Assembly (NCBI GenBank): GCA_029245065.1
Contig: JAQWQB010000105.1
Location: 1 to 64,000 of the forward strand
From: Flavobacteriales bacterium
GTDB lineage: Bacteria; Bacteroidota; Bacteroidia; Flavobacteriales_D; Sanyastnellaceae
DNA: 64,000 nucleotides
Direction of reading: 5' to 3'
The notes beneath the pieces were generated by a model. That model ran no database searches. It was not told the DNA's origin and saw only the letters and a program-made list of their open reading frames with translations. Both the position numbers and the translations under genes were made by a program. Position 1 is the first letter of the stretch, and each line of letters opens with the position of its first letter. Below are positions 15,867 to 26,009 of the stretch, piece after piece.

Positions 15867-17081
15867 TCACCTGTTCTTCTCAGCAATAAACCGGCTCATA
15901 AACTCTGTACTCCGCATGGTATGAAACTGCATCATCTGCCCAATGAAATTTTGATTTCGATGGTTGTTCAAACCTCCCTGAAGTGCCGTGAGTCGTTCCT
16001 TAAATTGAGAACGATGATTTGGCGAATCGAAAACAGTGGTTAGAATCGTTCGGCCGTTCTCATTGGCTTGGTTCCATGCCTCTTCGTTGTTGTGCAGAGC
16101 AACTGCTTCTGCGGCAAATGAGGTAGGGTCATCTGTTACTGCACCTGCCCAATTCAGTGAACCGTGCATGCCTTCGGCACCAATGGAAGTCGTAACAGAG
16201 GGTGTGTTGAGAACCATGGCCTCCAGTAGTTTTCCTTTCATTCCGGCCCCAAACCGAAGGGGTGCAAGGCAAACCCGTGCCGATTGAAATGTAGCAGTAG
16301 ATGATTCTGCTCTTCCATGGACGAAGAATCCCGTTTTCTCATCATTAAGCTGCCCAATGGATTCCGATGGATACGCTCCGTAAACATGCATTTTAGCCGT
16401 TGGGAACTCATTTCGAATCAACGGCCAAATCTCTTTTTTCAAGTACCGCACACTGTCAGCATTGGGCGGATGTATAAAGTTCCCAATGGTCATAAATCCG
16501 TTTCGCTCAGCAAAAGAGGGCGATTTTCGCTCGACGTTCTCGGGCAAGAAAGGCAAGTAGTGAAGTTGCGATGAGGGAACATTGTAAACCGAGGTCAACA
16601 CATCGATTTCAGCACGGGAAATCATCAACGACATGTCTGCTCTGAACAAGGCCGCAATTTCACGTTTCGCGATGTCATTGAAATAGTCTTCTGACCGCAC
16701 TTCCCGACTGCTTTTCAGGGCAAGTCGTCGCGCCTCACGCAAACAATGCAGGTCTTCGGTGTCAATGATACGAACGGCGTCTGGGCATTCCTTCGCTACT
16801 CTCCAGCCGTATTGCTCTTCGGTCAAATAGCGATCGAACAGCACCACATGGGGCGCCAACTGTTTGATTTGTTCATTGAACCGATCACTATTGAGCTCAA
16901 TGGTTTCGACGGCCACGTTGTAGTCCTTCAAGTCGACCGAAAAATCAACATTTTGTGCGGCGGTGGCATACGTTATGGAGTAACCGAAAGAAGAAAACAG
17001 GCGCATCAACTCCAGCATCCTTGTACCCGCTGCAGAAGATGCAGGCTCAGGTAAAAGATGTCCGATGATGACGAGGCGCAC
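15867..17081 (-). CDS. GT4-like glycosyltransferase
   Basis: 404 residues, GT-B fold of two Rossmann halves. The N-terminus (MRLVIIGHLLPEPASSAAGTR) is the usual acceptor-domain start. The C-terminal half has FMTIGNFIHPPNADSV near 195 and RVCLAPLRFGAGMKGKLLEAM near 270-290, in which the conserved Glu binds the sugar nucleotide's ribose or phosphate. The GAGxKxKxLEAM form is typical of GT4 enzymes working on surface polysaccharide or glycoprotein glycans. Donor and acceptor cannot be told. The gene lies 5 bases after glyS on the same strand, so both are probably one transcript, although their roles are unrelated. Confidence 0.85.
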   Translation of the reverse strand: MRLVIIGHLLPEPASSAAGTRMLELMRLFSSFGYSITYATAAQNVDFSVDLKDYNVAVETIELNSDRFNEQIKQLAPHVVLFDRYLTEEQYGWRVAKECPDAVRIIDTEDLHCLREARRLALKSSREVRSEDYFNDIAKREIAALFRADMSLMISRAEIDVLTSVYNVPSSQLHYLPFLPENVERKSPSFAERNGFMTIGNFIHPPNADSVRYLKKEIWPLIRNEFPTAKMHVYGAYPSESIGQLNDEKTGFFVHGRAESSTATFQSARVCLAPLRFGAGMKGKLLEAMVLNTPSVTTSIGAEGMHGSLNWAGAVTDDPTSFAAEAVALHNNEEAWNQANENGRTILTTVFDSPNHRSQFKERLTALQGGLNNHRNQNFIGQMMQFHTMRSTEFMSRFIAEKNR

Positions 17082-17086
17082 CGAAA

Positions 17087-18625
17087 TTAAGCTTGAGTGA
17101 ACAAGTTCTTGAAAGCAACACGCTCACCAATAATGCGGTGCACATCTGCAATGGCAACACGGTCTTGGGTCATGGTGTCTCGTTCACGAATGGTTACCGT
17201 ATGGTCTTCCAAAGACTGGTGGTCTACCGTAATACAGTAAGGCGTTCCAATGGCATCTTGTCTTCTGTAGCGACGTCCAATAGCGTCTTTTTCATCGTAC
17301 TGGCAGTTGAAATCGAACTGTAGTTCTTTCAAGATCTCACGTGCTTTTTCTGGCAGTCCGTCTTTCTTCAATAAAGGAAGAATAGCTGCTTTCACAGGTG
17401 CCAATGCTGGTGGAATATTCAATACCGTTCGCTCGTTTCCACCTTCTAATTTTTCTTCGTTGTAAGAAGCACTTAGAACAGCTAAAAACATTCTGTCCAA
17501 CCCAATGGAAGTTTCCACCACATAAGGAACGTAGTTCTTGTTTTCTTCTGGGTCGAAATACTGCAATTTCTTGCCGCTGTGCTCTTCGTGTTGACGAAGA
17601 TCGAAGTCTGTTCTACTGTGAATTCCTTCGAGCTCTTTAAAACCCATTGGGAAGTTAAATTCAATGTCTGCCGCGTTGTCTGCGTAGTGCGCCATTTTCA
17701 CGTGATCGTGAAATTGATAGTTTTCTTCTCCTAGGCCAAGTGCTTTGTGCCACTGAATTCGTGCATTCTTCCAGTATTCATACCACTTCTCTTGTGTGCC
17801 AGGCTTCACGAAAAATTGCAGTTCCATCTGTTCAAATTCGCGCATTCTAAAGATGAATTGACGGGCAATAATCTCGTTTCTAAAGGCCTTCCCTATCTGT
17901 GCAATTCCAAACGGAATTTTCATTCTACCCGTCTTCTGGACGTTCAAGAAGTTAACGAAAATCCCTTGTGCCGTTTCAGGGCGAAGGTAAATGACCCCTG
18001 AATCTCCAGATACTGCTCCAAGTTCTGTTTTGAACATCAAGTTGAACTGACGTACATCTGTCCAGTTCTTGCTACCCGTATCAGGATCAGCAATACCTAA
18101 ATCTTCAATCAGCTGTTTTACACCTGCCAAATCTTCGGCATTCATGGCGGTTTTGAAGCGCTCATTGATGGAATTGATTTCAGCTGATCTGCGTAAACAA
18201 TTCGCATTCGTAGAAAGAAATTCTTCTTCGTTGAAAGCGTCCCCAAAACGCTTCTTCGCTTTGGTAACATCTTTCTGAATCTTCGCCTGGATCTTCGCAA
18301 CGTAGTCTTCGATCAACACGTCTGCACGGTAGCGCTTTTTTGAGTCTTTGTTGTCAATCAATGGATCATTGAAGGCATCTACGTGACCAGAAGCTTTCCA
18401 GGTTGTTGGGTGCATGAAAATAGAGGCATCCAACCCAACAATGTTCTCATGCATCTTTACCATGGCCGTCCACCAGTAATTTTTGATGTTGTTCTTGAGT
18501 TCAACCCCAAGTTGCCCGTAGTCGTACGCCGCACTTAGTCCGTCATAAATCTCACTACTAGGGAAAACAAATCCGTACTCTTTCGAGTGACCAATTACTT
18601 TTTTAAGCTTATCATCTTGTGCCAT
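17087..18625 (-). CDS. glyS: Glycyl-tRNA synthetase (homodimeric class II type)
   Basis: 512 residues from ATG 18625 (MAQDDKLKKVIGHSKEYGFV); an in-frame ATG 13 codons earlier gives an unlikely leader. It charges tRNA-Gly. The alpha2-type enzyme is recognised by FPSSEIYDGLSAAYDYG near 22-38, motif 2 region RPETAQGIFVNFLNVQK, FRNEIIARQFIFRMREFEQ, and motif 3 ETSIGLDRMFLAVL. The C-terminal anticodon-binding domain (LPLLKKDGLPEKAREILKEL) follows. A TATCTTTG promoter box lies 20 bases upstream. It is divergent from gpsA and followed closely by the GT4 gene. Confidence 0.96.
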   Translation of the reverse strand: MAQDDKLKKVIGHSKEYGFVFPSSEIYDGLSAAYDYGQLGVELKNNIKNYWWTAMVKMHENIVGLDASIFMHPTTWKASGHVDAFNDPLIDNKDSKKRYRADVLIEDYVAKIQAKIQKDVTKAKKRFGDAFNEEEFLSTNANCLRRSAEINSINERFKTAMNAEDLAGVKQLIEDLGIADPDTGSKNWTDVRQFNLMFKTELGAVSGDSGVIYLRPETAQGIFVNFLNVQKTGRMKIPFGIAQIGKAFRNEIIARQFIFRMREFEQMELQFFVKPGTQEKWYEYWKNARIQWHKALGLGEENYQFHDHVKMAHYADNAADIEFNFPMGFKELEGIHSRTDFDLRQHEEHSGKKLQYFDPEENKNYVPYVVETSIGLDRMFLAVLSASYNEEKLEGGNERTVLNIPPALAPVKAAILPLLKKDGLPEKAREILKELQFDFNCQYDEKDAIGRRYRRQDAIGTPYCITVDHQSLEDHTVTIRERDTMTQDRVAIADVHRIIGERVAFKNLFTQA

Positions 18626-18645
18626 GGCATTCTGCTTTGAGGCGC

Positions 18646-18653
18646 CAAAGATA
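18646..18653 (-). promoter_or_regulatory. -7 promoter box of glyS (TATCTTTG)
   Basis: Minus-strand TAnnTTTG match, 20 bases before ATG 18625. Confidence 0.55.
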
Positions 18654-18723
18654 AGGTGAATCAATCAGTTCGCACATGAACAGCCAGAGAACATTTCTTC
18701 TGGCGATTGTCTATCTTGCAATC

Positions 18724-19734
18724 ATGGATGAAGTAATGAACGGTACACCGCGTATTGGGGTGCTCGGCGGAGGGTCTTGGGCTACGGCCATTGTCAAGAT
18801 GCTGAGTAACAACATGGAACGGGTGAATTGGTGGATGAGAAACGAAGGGTCGGTGGCCCATTTGAAGAAGTACGGACACAATCCTAAGTACATTCAGAGC
18901 ATCGCTTTCGACATGGATATAGTGCATGTTACCACCAGCATGCAAGAAGTGATTGACTCTTCAGACATTATTGTCATTGCTATTCCTTCTGCCTTCCTAG
19001 ACAGCACGGTGAAGGAACACCAGCCGAAGGGAATGGATGAGAAAATTGTTTTTTCAGCGATCAAAGGGGTGATCAATGAATACGATGCCATTCCTGCACG
19101 TTACATCCACAAAGAGTTTCGCACGCCATACGATCAAATAGGAATCATAGCGGGACCATGCCACGCAGAGGAAGTAGCCAGCGAAAAGCTCTCTTACCTG
19201 ACCTTGGCTTGTCCGAACTTAGATCACGCAGCAGCCATGGCAGATCTCATGCGCACCAGGTACATCAAAACGTCAATCAGCGAAGATGTATTCGGTACAG
19301 AAATCAGTGCTGTTTTGAAAAATGTGTATGCTGTTGCGGCTGGAATATGCCACGGATTGGGATATGGAGATAATTTTCAGTCGGTATTGATTTCCAACGC
19401 CATTATTGAAATTAAACGTTTCGTTGACGCCATTCATGAAGTACACCGCGATGTGAAAACAAGCGCTTATTTGGGAGACCTCTTGGTAACGGCGTATTCG
19501 CCCTTCTCTAGAAACAGAACCTTCGGAACCATGGTCGGAAAGGGCTACAGTGTGAAAGGGGCCATGATGGAAATGAACATGGTAGCAGAAGGATATTACG
19601 CGGCAAAAGGAATCCATGAAATGAACAAAAAATTCATGGTGGACATGCCCATTGCTGACGCCGTCTACAACATTCTTTACGAGCGGATTTCCCCCGTAAT
19701 TGAAATGCGCTTGGTAGCAGATAAACTCACCTAA
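18724..19734 (+). CDS. gpsA: NAD(P)-dependent glycerol-3-phosphate dehydrogenase
   Basis: 336 residues from ATG 18724; ATG 18736, four codons later, is equally possible, and an ATG 48 bases upstream seems too early. It reduces dihydroxyacetone phosphate to sn-glycerol 3-phosphate for phospholipid synthesis. Seen: GVLGGGSWATAIVKML near 11-26 (dinucleotide fold), VFSAIKGV near 105 with a catalytic Lys, IIAGPCHAEEVA near 140, and SAVLKNVYAVAAGICHGLGYGDN near 195-217 with the second catalytic Lys. Length is normal. Monocistronic and divergent from glyS. Confidence 0.93.
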   Translation: MDEVMNGTPRIGVLGGGSWATAIVKMLSNNMERVNWWMRNEGSVAHLKKYGHNPKYIQSIAFDMDIVHVTTSMQEVIDSSDIIVIAIPSAFLDSTVKEHQPKGMDEKIVFSAIKGVINEYDAIPARYIHKEFRTPYDQIGIIAGPCHAEEVASEKLSYLTLACPNLDHAAAMADLMRTRYIKTSISEDVFGTEISAVLKNVYAVAAGICHGLGYGDNFQSVLISNAIIEIKRFVDAIHEVHRDVKTSAYLGDLLVTAYSPFSRNRTFGTMVGKGYSVKGAMMEMNMVAEGYYAAKGIHEMNKKFMVDMPIADAVYNILYERISPVIEMRLVADKLT

Positions 19735-19792
19735 ACTTTTTCGGTCAAAAGCGGTTGTTTTTCAGACAACTAAAGGCCACTTTTTTGCGTCT

Positions 19793-19800
19793 TATCTTTG
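19793..19800 (+). promoter_or_regulatory. -7 promoter box (TATCTTTG) of the gliding-type surface protein gene
   Basis: Exact TAnnTTTG match ending 3 bases before ATG 19804. No alternative downstream ATG fits the signal peptide, so the mRNA is predicted to be leaderless or nearly so. Confidence 0.5.
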
Positions 19801-19803
19801 ACT

Positions 19804-22800
19804 ATGGCAAAACTGCACGACATACGGGTTCTCGTAGCCTTGTTTGTGTGCGCCTCATTTTTTGGGGCGAAGGTGTTTGCCGCGCCTGAATTTGTTGCTA
19901 ACCAAGGACAATGGGATGAACAAATTCTATTTCGAACAGAACTGAATGGAAGCCTCGTTTGGGCAGAAAAAGCCGGCCTCACGTTTCTCTTGCTTTCGGA
20001 AGCATATGCCGATTTAGGTCATGAAGGCAATGAGTTTTCAGATGAAGATTACCGTGCTCATGCCTACCGAATGAATTTTCTGGGGGTTGAAAATGCCTTA
20101 GCGCAGGGGGAATTGGAGAAATCACACTTCTACAATTACTACCTGGGAAATGATCCATCGCGTTGGCAGCAAGGAGTGTCCGCATTTGAAAAAGCACGTT
20201 ACTCAGCATTGTATCCCGGGGTGGAAATGTTGCTCTACAGCGCCCATGGAAATTTGAAATATGACCTCAAAATAGCTCCCTATGTAGACCCAAATCAAGT
20301 GGCGTTTCAATACGAAGGGGTGGAAAGCATTCAAATCAGAAATGGAAAGCTTGTACTGGGCACTTCAGTAAGAACCGTGAAGGAATTGGCACCGTTTGCG
20401 TATCAAATGGTGGGCTCTACCTTGGTTGAAGTGGAATGTGAATACCTGCTAGATGGCACCACTGTTTCCTTCGAGCTAGGAGAATACGACACCAGTTTAC
20501 CACTCATTATTGACCCAGAAATTACTTTTGCATCGTACATCGGTGCGGTCTCAAGCAACTTTGGTTTTACTGCAACAGACGACCCTGATGGAAACTTGAT
20601 TGCGGGCGCGGCCGTCTTTCAAGCCGGGTATCCAGCCACAACGGGCGCTATTCAAAACACCTTTGATATCATTACCAATGGTTATTGTGACGTGGGCATT
20701 TCCAAGTTCAGCGATGATGGCGACCAGCTGTTGTACAGTACCTACATGGGAGGTGAAGGGGTGGAAATGCCGCATAGTATTATTGCCGACGATGATGGGA
20801 ATTACATTGTGATGGGCACTACGGGAAGTTCGAATTTCCCAACCACTGCTGGAGCATTTCAACCATTTCTCATTGGTGGACCGGCCTTTTCGTTTTCCAC
20901 CTTTTTTATCAACGCCTCTCACGCTAATGGATGTGATTTTTTCGTGGCGAAATTCAATGCAGATGACTCCGGTTTAATTGCTTCAACGTATGTCGGTGGA
21001 AGTGATACGGATGGGCTGAACATGGGTGATAAACTCCATTACAATTATGGCGATGCCTTCCGTGGGGAAGTCATTGTTACTCCGTTTGGAGAAATTGTAG
21101 TTGCCTCTACAACACTGAGTTTGGATTTTCCAATGGGAGGCGCTACCCATCAAAATTTCAATGCGGGAGCGCATGATGGAATTGTATTTCGGATGAGTAA
21201 CGACTTGACTTCCTTGAATTGGGCGAGTTACCTCGGCAGCGTTGGAGATGATGCCGCCTACAGCGTTCAGGCCGATGGGAATAATAACCTGGTCGTTACT
21301 GGAGGCACTAGAGACAGCGGACTGGTGCCCAATGAGAATGGGGTGGACCCTACTTTCAATGGTGATGTAGATGCATTTATTGTTCGGTTCAACGGGAATG
21401 GAACAGCAGTAGAAGCCTCTACTTATTTAGGGACGAACGAATATGACCAAGCCTATTTTGTTCAACTCGATGGAGAGGACAACATCTACATCATCGGACA
21501 AACTGAAGGAGAACTAGAAGTGCAAGGGGGTGTTTATTCAAACCCGGGCTCTGGCCAATTTATTGCGAAATACAACAATGACCTCACCAACTTGGAATGG
21601 TTGACAACCGTCGGAACAGGCAGCGGTGAAATCGATATTAGTCCGACCGCATTCTTGGTTTCTGATTGCTACCAGATTTACTTCTCAGGATGGGGAGGGC
21701 TCACCAATCAGAACAACTCACCTTATGCCACACAAAGCACAACGGAAGGCCTTCCGCTGACAGATGACGCTTTTCAATCGGAGACCGATGGAAGTGATTT
21801 TTACCTCATGGTATTGTCGGAAGATGCACAAGACGTGGTCTATGCTACGTTCTTCGGTGGTGATTTAAGTAGGGAACACGTCGATGGCGGAACTTCGAAG
21901 TTCGACAAGGATGGAAGTGTTTACCAGGCTGTTTGTGCCGGATGTGGTGGCAATGATGACTTTCCAACAACAACAGGAGCCTGGAGCAACGACAACGGAA
22001 GTACCAACTGCAACCTGGGAGTGTTCAAATTCGACTTAGGAAAAATTGAAGCTGAAATAGAGATCAATGGGCCTTCAGAAGTGTGCGAAGGTTCGGGTGC
22101 CAACTTCAACAACTTCACAACCGGAGGGAACAGCTTCGAATGGACATTTGGCGATGGTGAAGAAAGCAATTTGACAAGCCCATTTCACATTTACGAAACG
22201 CCGGGGACCTATGAAGTAATGATGATTGCAAGTGCCATTGGTGATTGCGTTGAACCCGACACCGCCTTTTTAACCATTGAAGTGCTACCAGGAGTAAGCC
22301 CCACCTTTGATTTGGTAGACCCCATTTGTGATGGTGAGTCGGTCCAACTTTTCGGGTACGGAAGCGACAATCTTTATTGGCTGGATGACCCAACACTCAG
22401 CAGCACTGAAGTATCGGACCCAATTGCATCGCCTACTGAACCAACAACGTATTTTTTGGTAGACTTCAATGACTGTGAAGCAGAAACACTTGAAGTAGTA
22501 GTAGACTTCGTAGTGCCACAGACGACGATTTCTGAAGATGCCACCATTTGTATTGGTTCCAGCGTAGAGCTTGAAGTAACAGGAGGGGTCAACTACTTTT
22601 GGTCGCCAAGTGCCAGTCTTTCCAGCCCCACGAGTGATTCGCCCGTAGCCACGCCCGAAGAAACCACCACCTACACCGTGGAAATTACCACTGTGGAAGG
22701 GTGTGTGTTTGAAGAGGAAGTGACCATCAACGTGGATTTCGACATTCCCGGCGGTGAAACGTACGACCCAGTGCCTATGTGCATTGGTACCAGTGTACAA

Positions 22801-23697
22801 TTGGAAGCTGTTGACGGCATCGCTTGGTCATGGACTCCAGCGGAATACTGCAATAACCCGTCGCTTCAATTCCCAACGGTTGATCCACCGGAAACAACAA
22901 CCTTCTTTGTGGAAGTCACCAACGCTTGTGGCACAGGAACAGATCAAGTAACAGTAGAGTTGATTATTCCAGAAGGGGAAGCAGGAAGCGACGGAGCGGT
23001 GTGCTTAGGAGCTTGGCATCCTGTGAGTGCCTCAGGGGGCGAAACCTATCAATGGCAGCCGCAACAGTTTGTGCTGGATCCCGAAAGCGCTACCACGGTA
23101 GTTTCACCTCCAACAGATCAAACATTTACCGTTTATGTAACAGATGAATTCGGCTGCACCGTTACTGCGGAAGTAGACGTTACCGTATTGCCTTTGCCTT
23201 ACGTTGATGCTGGTCCAGACAGAGTCATTAACTGGATGGAATACGACTACCTATTTGGAACAGTAGACGGAACGGAATTCTGGTGGGAACCAGACATTGA
23301 TATCACATGCACGGATTGCATTACCCCAATTGTAGACCCAGAGAATCCCATGTGGTATACCCTCCACACCATTGATGACAATGGCTGCATTGGCATTGAT
23401 AGCGTTTACGTAGATGTGTTCTATCCTATTTATGTGCCCAACACCTTCACCCCTGATAACGATGGTATCAACGATGTTTTCCGTGCGTATGGCGAGAATA
23501 TCCGTGAATTTAGAATGGAGATCCGCAACCGTTGGGGCGAACTAATCTTCGAAACGGAGGACATTAATAAGGCATGGGACGGAAGCGTTCGGGATGGCGA
23601 ACATTACGTTCAAATAGACACCTACGTCTGGACCATCTGGTATGACACAAAAGAGGGCATGAATAAACTTGTTGGCCACGTGAATGTTATTAGGTAA
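19804..23697 (+). CDS. Large T9SS surface protein with DUF7948, SBBP, PKD and gliding-motility C-terminal domains
   Basis: 1297 residues from ATG 19804. Signal peptide MAKLHDIRVLVALFVCASFF..FA. Residues about 28-240 match the DUF7948 N-terminal domain (EFVANQGQWDEQILFR). About 245-640 hold SBBP-type beta-propeller repeats with recurrent STY(M/V/L)GG, DGN and FPTT motifs. A PKD domain follows near 765-832 (FEWTFGDGEESN), then several Ig-like modules with Cys and Pro-Thr-rich ends (TTTYTVEITT). From about 1208 (VPNTFTPDNDGINDVF) to the end is the gliding motility-associated C-terminal domain, a type B T9SS signal. Probably a cell-surface adhesin or matrix protein; ligand unknown. Stands alone as a transcript. 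Confidence 0.92.
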   Translation: MAKLHDIRVLVALFVCASFFGAKVFAAPEFVANQGQWDEQILFRTELNGSLVWAEKAGLTFLLLSEAYADLGHEGNEFSDEDYRAHAYRMNFLGVENALAQGELEKSHFYNYYLGNDPSRWQQGVSAFEKARYSALYPGVEMLLYSAHGNLKYDLKIAPYVDPNQVAFQYEGVESIQIRNGKLVLGTSVRTVKELAPFAYQMVGSTLVEVECEYLLDGTTVSFELGEYDTSLPLIIDPEITFASYIGAVSSNFGFTATDDPDGNLIAGAAVFQAGYPATTGAIQNTFDIITNGYCDVGISKFSDDGDQLLYSTYMGGEGVEMPHSIIADDDGNYIVMGTTGSSNFPTTAGAFQPFLIGGPAFSFSTFFINASHANGCDFFVAKFNADDSGLIASTYVGGSDTDGLNMGDKLHYNYGDAFRGEVIVTPFGEIVVASTTLSLDFPMGGATHQNFNAGAHDGIVFRMSNDLTSLNWASYLGSVGDDAAYSVQADGNNNLVVTGGTRDSGLVPNENGVDPTFNGDVDAFIVRFNGNGTAVEASTYLGTNEYDQAYFVQLDGEDNIYIIGQTEGELEVQGGVYSNPGSGQFIAKYNNDLTNLEWLTTVGTGSGEIDISPTAFLVSDCYQIYFSGWGGLTNQNNSPYATQSTTEGLPLTDDAFQSETDGSDFYLMVLSEDAQDVVYATFFGGDLSREHVDGGTSKFDKDGSVYQAVCAGCGGNDDFPTTTGAWSNDNGSTNCNLGVFKFDLGKIEAEIEINGPSEVCEGSGANFNNFTTGGNSFEWTFGDGEESNLTSPFHIYETPGTYEVMMIASAIGDCVEPDTAFLTIEVLPGVSPTFDLVDPICDGESVQLFGYGSDNLYWLDDPTLSSTEVSDPIASPTEPTTYFLVDFNDCEAETLEVVVDFVVPQTTISEDATICIGSSVELEVTGGVNYFWSPSASLSSPTSDSPVATPEETTTYTVEITTVEGCVFEEEVTINVDFDIPGGETYDPVPMCIGTSVQLEAVDGIAWSWTPAEYCNNPSLQFPTVDPPETTTFFVEVTNACGTGTDQVTVELIIPEGEAGSDGAVCLGAWHPVSASGGETYQWQPQQFVLDPESATTVVSPPTDQTFTVYVTDEFGCTVTAEVDVTVLPLPYVDAGPDRVINWMEYDYLFGTVDGTEFWWEPDIDITCTDCITPIVDPENPMWYTLHTIDDNGCIGIDSVYVDVFYPIYVPNTFTPDNDGINDVFRAYGENIREFRMEIRNRWGELIFETEDINKAWDGSVRDGEHYVQIDTYVWTIWYDTKEGMNKLVGHVNVIR

Positions 23698-23780
23698 CCG
23701 TTCATGTAAATCTTCGCACTTCGTTTAATTATCACGAAATCCTTTGCTAGCTTCGTCCTTCAATCAAGAATTCCAATTCT

Positions 23781-25955
23781 ATGAATCTTTCCATTCGTTT
23801 TTTAGCCCTATCTGCACTTATTTTTGCAGTCGGCTGTAGTGAACCTACAGTTGAAGAATCAAAAGAAACCAAGGCAATGCCAACAGCACCTACCGCGCAA
23901 AAATCCCCTGAAGAGCTCGTAGCTCACGGAGACACCCGTATTGACAACTACTTCTGGATGAGGTTGAGTGACGAGCAAAAAAATGCTGACACTCCTGACG
24001 CCCAAACAACAGATGTGTTGAACTACCTCAATGCAGAGAACGCCTACAGAAATGAAGTGATGGCGCACACCGATGCGTTTCAAACAGCACTGTATGATGA
24101 AATCGTTGGGCGTATCAAACAAGATGACCAAAGTGTTCCCGTGAAGATCGATGGATATTGGTACTACACGAGATACGAAGAAGGAAAAGAGTATCCAGTT
24201 CACTGCCGTAAGTTGGAGTCAATGGACGCAGAGGAAGAAGTGATGCTCAATGTCAACGAAATGGCTGAAGGCTACTCTTATTACGCTGTTGGTGGTCGTT
24301 CAGTGAGCCCGAATAACAACTTGGTCGCGTTCGGAGTGGATACAGTGAGTAGAAGACAATACACTGTGTATGTGAAAGACCTTAGCACCGGAGAATTGTT
24401 GTCAGATGAAATTCCTGAGACTTCAGGAGGTGCCACTTGGGCAAACGACAACAAGACATTGTTCTACACGAAGAAAGACCCGGTGACGTTGCGCTCTTCT
24501 ATGATTTACAAGCACGTGCTAGGTACAGATGCTTCGGAAGACGTGTTGGTTTTCCAAGAAAATGACGAGACGTTCTCTTGCGGAATAGGCAAAACGAAGT
24601 CGAAAGACTACTTGATGATCGGAAGCTACTCTACTATGTCTACTGAGTGGAGGTACTTAGACGCGAATGATCCGAACGGAGAATGGAAAATCATCCAAGC
24701 ACGTGAACGAGGATTGGAGTACAGTGTCAACCAATTTGGTGCGTCATTTTACATTACACACAACCTTGATGCACAAAACTTCAAGCTATCTCGCACACCG
24801 GTAACCGCTACTTCAAAAGAGAATTGGGTAGATGTCATCCCTCATAGAGACGACGTGCTGTTGGAAGGAATCGAAATGTTCAAGGATTACCTTGTTGTTG
24901 ATGAACGCTACCAAGGGTTAACGCGCATTCGCGTAATGCCATGGGAAGGCGAAGAATACTACTTGGAATTCCAAGATCCTGCGTACACAGCATACGTTGC
25001 GTACAACCCAGAATTTGACACGAAGGTGCTTCGCTACGGATATAGCTCACTGACAACACCTGGATCTACGTATGATTACGACATGGTGACCAAAGAACGT
25101 ACGTTGTTGAAGCAACAAGAAGTGATGGATGAGAACTTCTCTCCAGAAAATTATGCTTCTGAGCGTTTAATGGCAACGGCTGCTGACGGAACGAAAGTCC
25201 CAGTTTCTATTGTTTACCGAAAAGGAACTGAGCGCAATGGTCAAAACCCAACCCTCCTTTATGGATATGGGTCGTATGGAAACACCATTGATGCTTACTT
25301 CAGTTCTGTAAGATTGAGCTTGCTTGATAGAGGATTCGTTTTCGCCATTGCTCACATCAGAGGAGGACAGGAAATGGGCCGCTACTGGTACGAAGACGGA
25401 AAACTATTGAAGAAGAAGAACACGTTCACAGACTTTATTGATTGTGGTGAATTCATGATCGAAGAAGGATTCACGAGCAAAGATCACCTTTATGCGATGG
25501 GTGGAAGTGCTGGAGGATTGTTGGTTGGTGCCGTAGTGAATATGCGCCCTGACCTATGGAACGGTGCCATTGCAGCCGTACCTTTTGTAGACGTGGTAAG
25601 TACCATGATGGACGAAAGCATTCCGTTGACCACTGGAGAATTTGATGAGTGGGGGAACCCAAAAGACAGCGTGTACTACGAGTACATCAAGTCTTACTCT
25701 CCTTATGACCAAGTAGAAGCGAAAGACTACCCAAATATGCTTGTAACAACTGGTTACTGGGATAGTCAAGTTCAGTACTGGGAACCGGCAAAATGGGTTG
25801 CCAAATTGCGCGAACTTAAAACAGATGACAACCAACTGTTGATGTATTGCAACATGGAAACAGGACACGGAGGTGCTTCGGGTCGTTTCCAACGTTACAA
25901 AGAAACAGCAATGGAGTATGCGTTCTTGTTTGACCTAGAAGGCATCACTGAATAA
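23781..25955 (+). CDS. S9 family oligopeptidase (prolyl oligopeptidase / oligopeptidase B type), lipoprotein
   Basis: 724 residues. Signal MNLSIRFLALSALIFAVGC has a lipobox with Cys19, so it is membrane-anchored in the periplasm or outer membrane. Residues about 30-420 form the beta-propeller lid (WMRLSDEQKN, FYTKKDPVTLRSS). The C-terminal alpha/beta hydrolase has YGSYGNTIDAYFSS, then the nucleophile in MGGSAGGLLVG (Ser576), the Asp region GYWDSQVQYWEP, and the catalytic His in METGHGG near 695. Such enzymes cleave short peptides after Pro or basic residues; the GYGSYG and GGSAGG forms fit the oligopeptidase B branch. Length and triad look intact. Confidence 0.93.
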   Translation: MNLSIRFLALSALIFAVGCSEPTVEESKETKAMPTAPTAQKSPEELVAHGDTRIDNYFWMRLSDEQKNADTPDAQTTDVLNYLNAENAYRNEVMAHTDAFQTALYDEIVGRIKQDDQSVPVKIDGYWYYTRYEEGKEYPVHCRKLESMDAEEEVMLNVNEMAEGYSYYAVGGRSVSPNNNLVAFGVDTVSRRQYTVYVKDLSTGELLSDEIPETSGGATWANDNKTLFYTKKDPVTLRSSMIYKHVLGTDASEDVLVFQENDETFSCGIGKTKSKDYLMIGSYSTMSTEWRYLDANDPNGEWKIIQARERGLEYSVNQFGASFYITHNLDAQNFKLSRTPVTATSKENWVDVIPHRDDVLLEGIEMFKDYLVVDERYQGLTRIRVMPWEGEEYYLEFQDPAYTAYVAYNPEFDTKVLRYGYSSLTTPGSTYDYDMVTKERTLLKQQEVMDENFSPENYASERLMATAADGTKVPVSIVYRKGTERNGQNPTLLYGYGSYGNTIDAYFSSVRLSLLDRGFVFAIAHIRGGQEMGRYWYEDGKLLKKKNTFTDFIDCGEFMIEEGFTSKDHLYAMGGSAGGLLVGAVVNMRPDLWNGAIAAVPFVDVVSTMMDESIPLTTGEFDEWGNPKDSVYYEYIKSYSPYDQVEAKDYPNMLVTTGYWDSQVQYWEPAKWVAKLRELKTDDNQLLMYCNMETGHGGASGRFQRYKETAMEYAFLFDLEGITE

Positions 25956-25977
25956 TATTGTTTGACCTATAGAATTC

Positions 25978-26005
25978 AAGCCCTGGCTGCAAAGTCGGGG
26001 CTTTT
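25978..26005 (+). terminator. Terminator or attenuator-like hairpin before the DUF6495 gene
   Basis: A 10-bp stem with two G.T pairs (AAGCCCTGGC / GTCGGGGCTT) and TGCAAA loop is followed by TTTTG. It sits 22 bases after the peptidase stop and ends 4 bases before ATG 26010. It should end the peptidase transcript; in a read-through mRNA it would cover the ribosome site of the next gene. Confidence 0.7.
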
Positions 26006-26009
26006 GCTT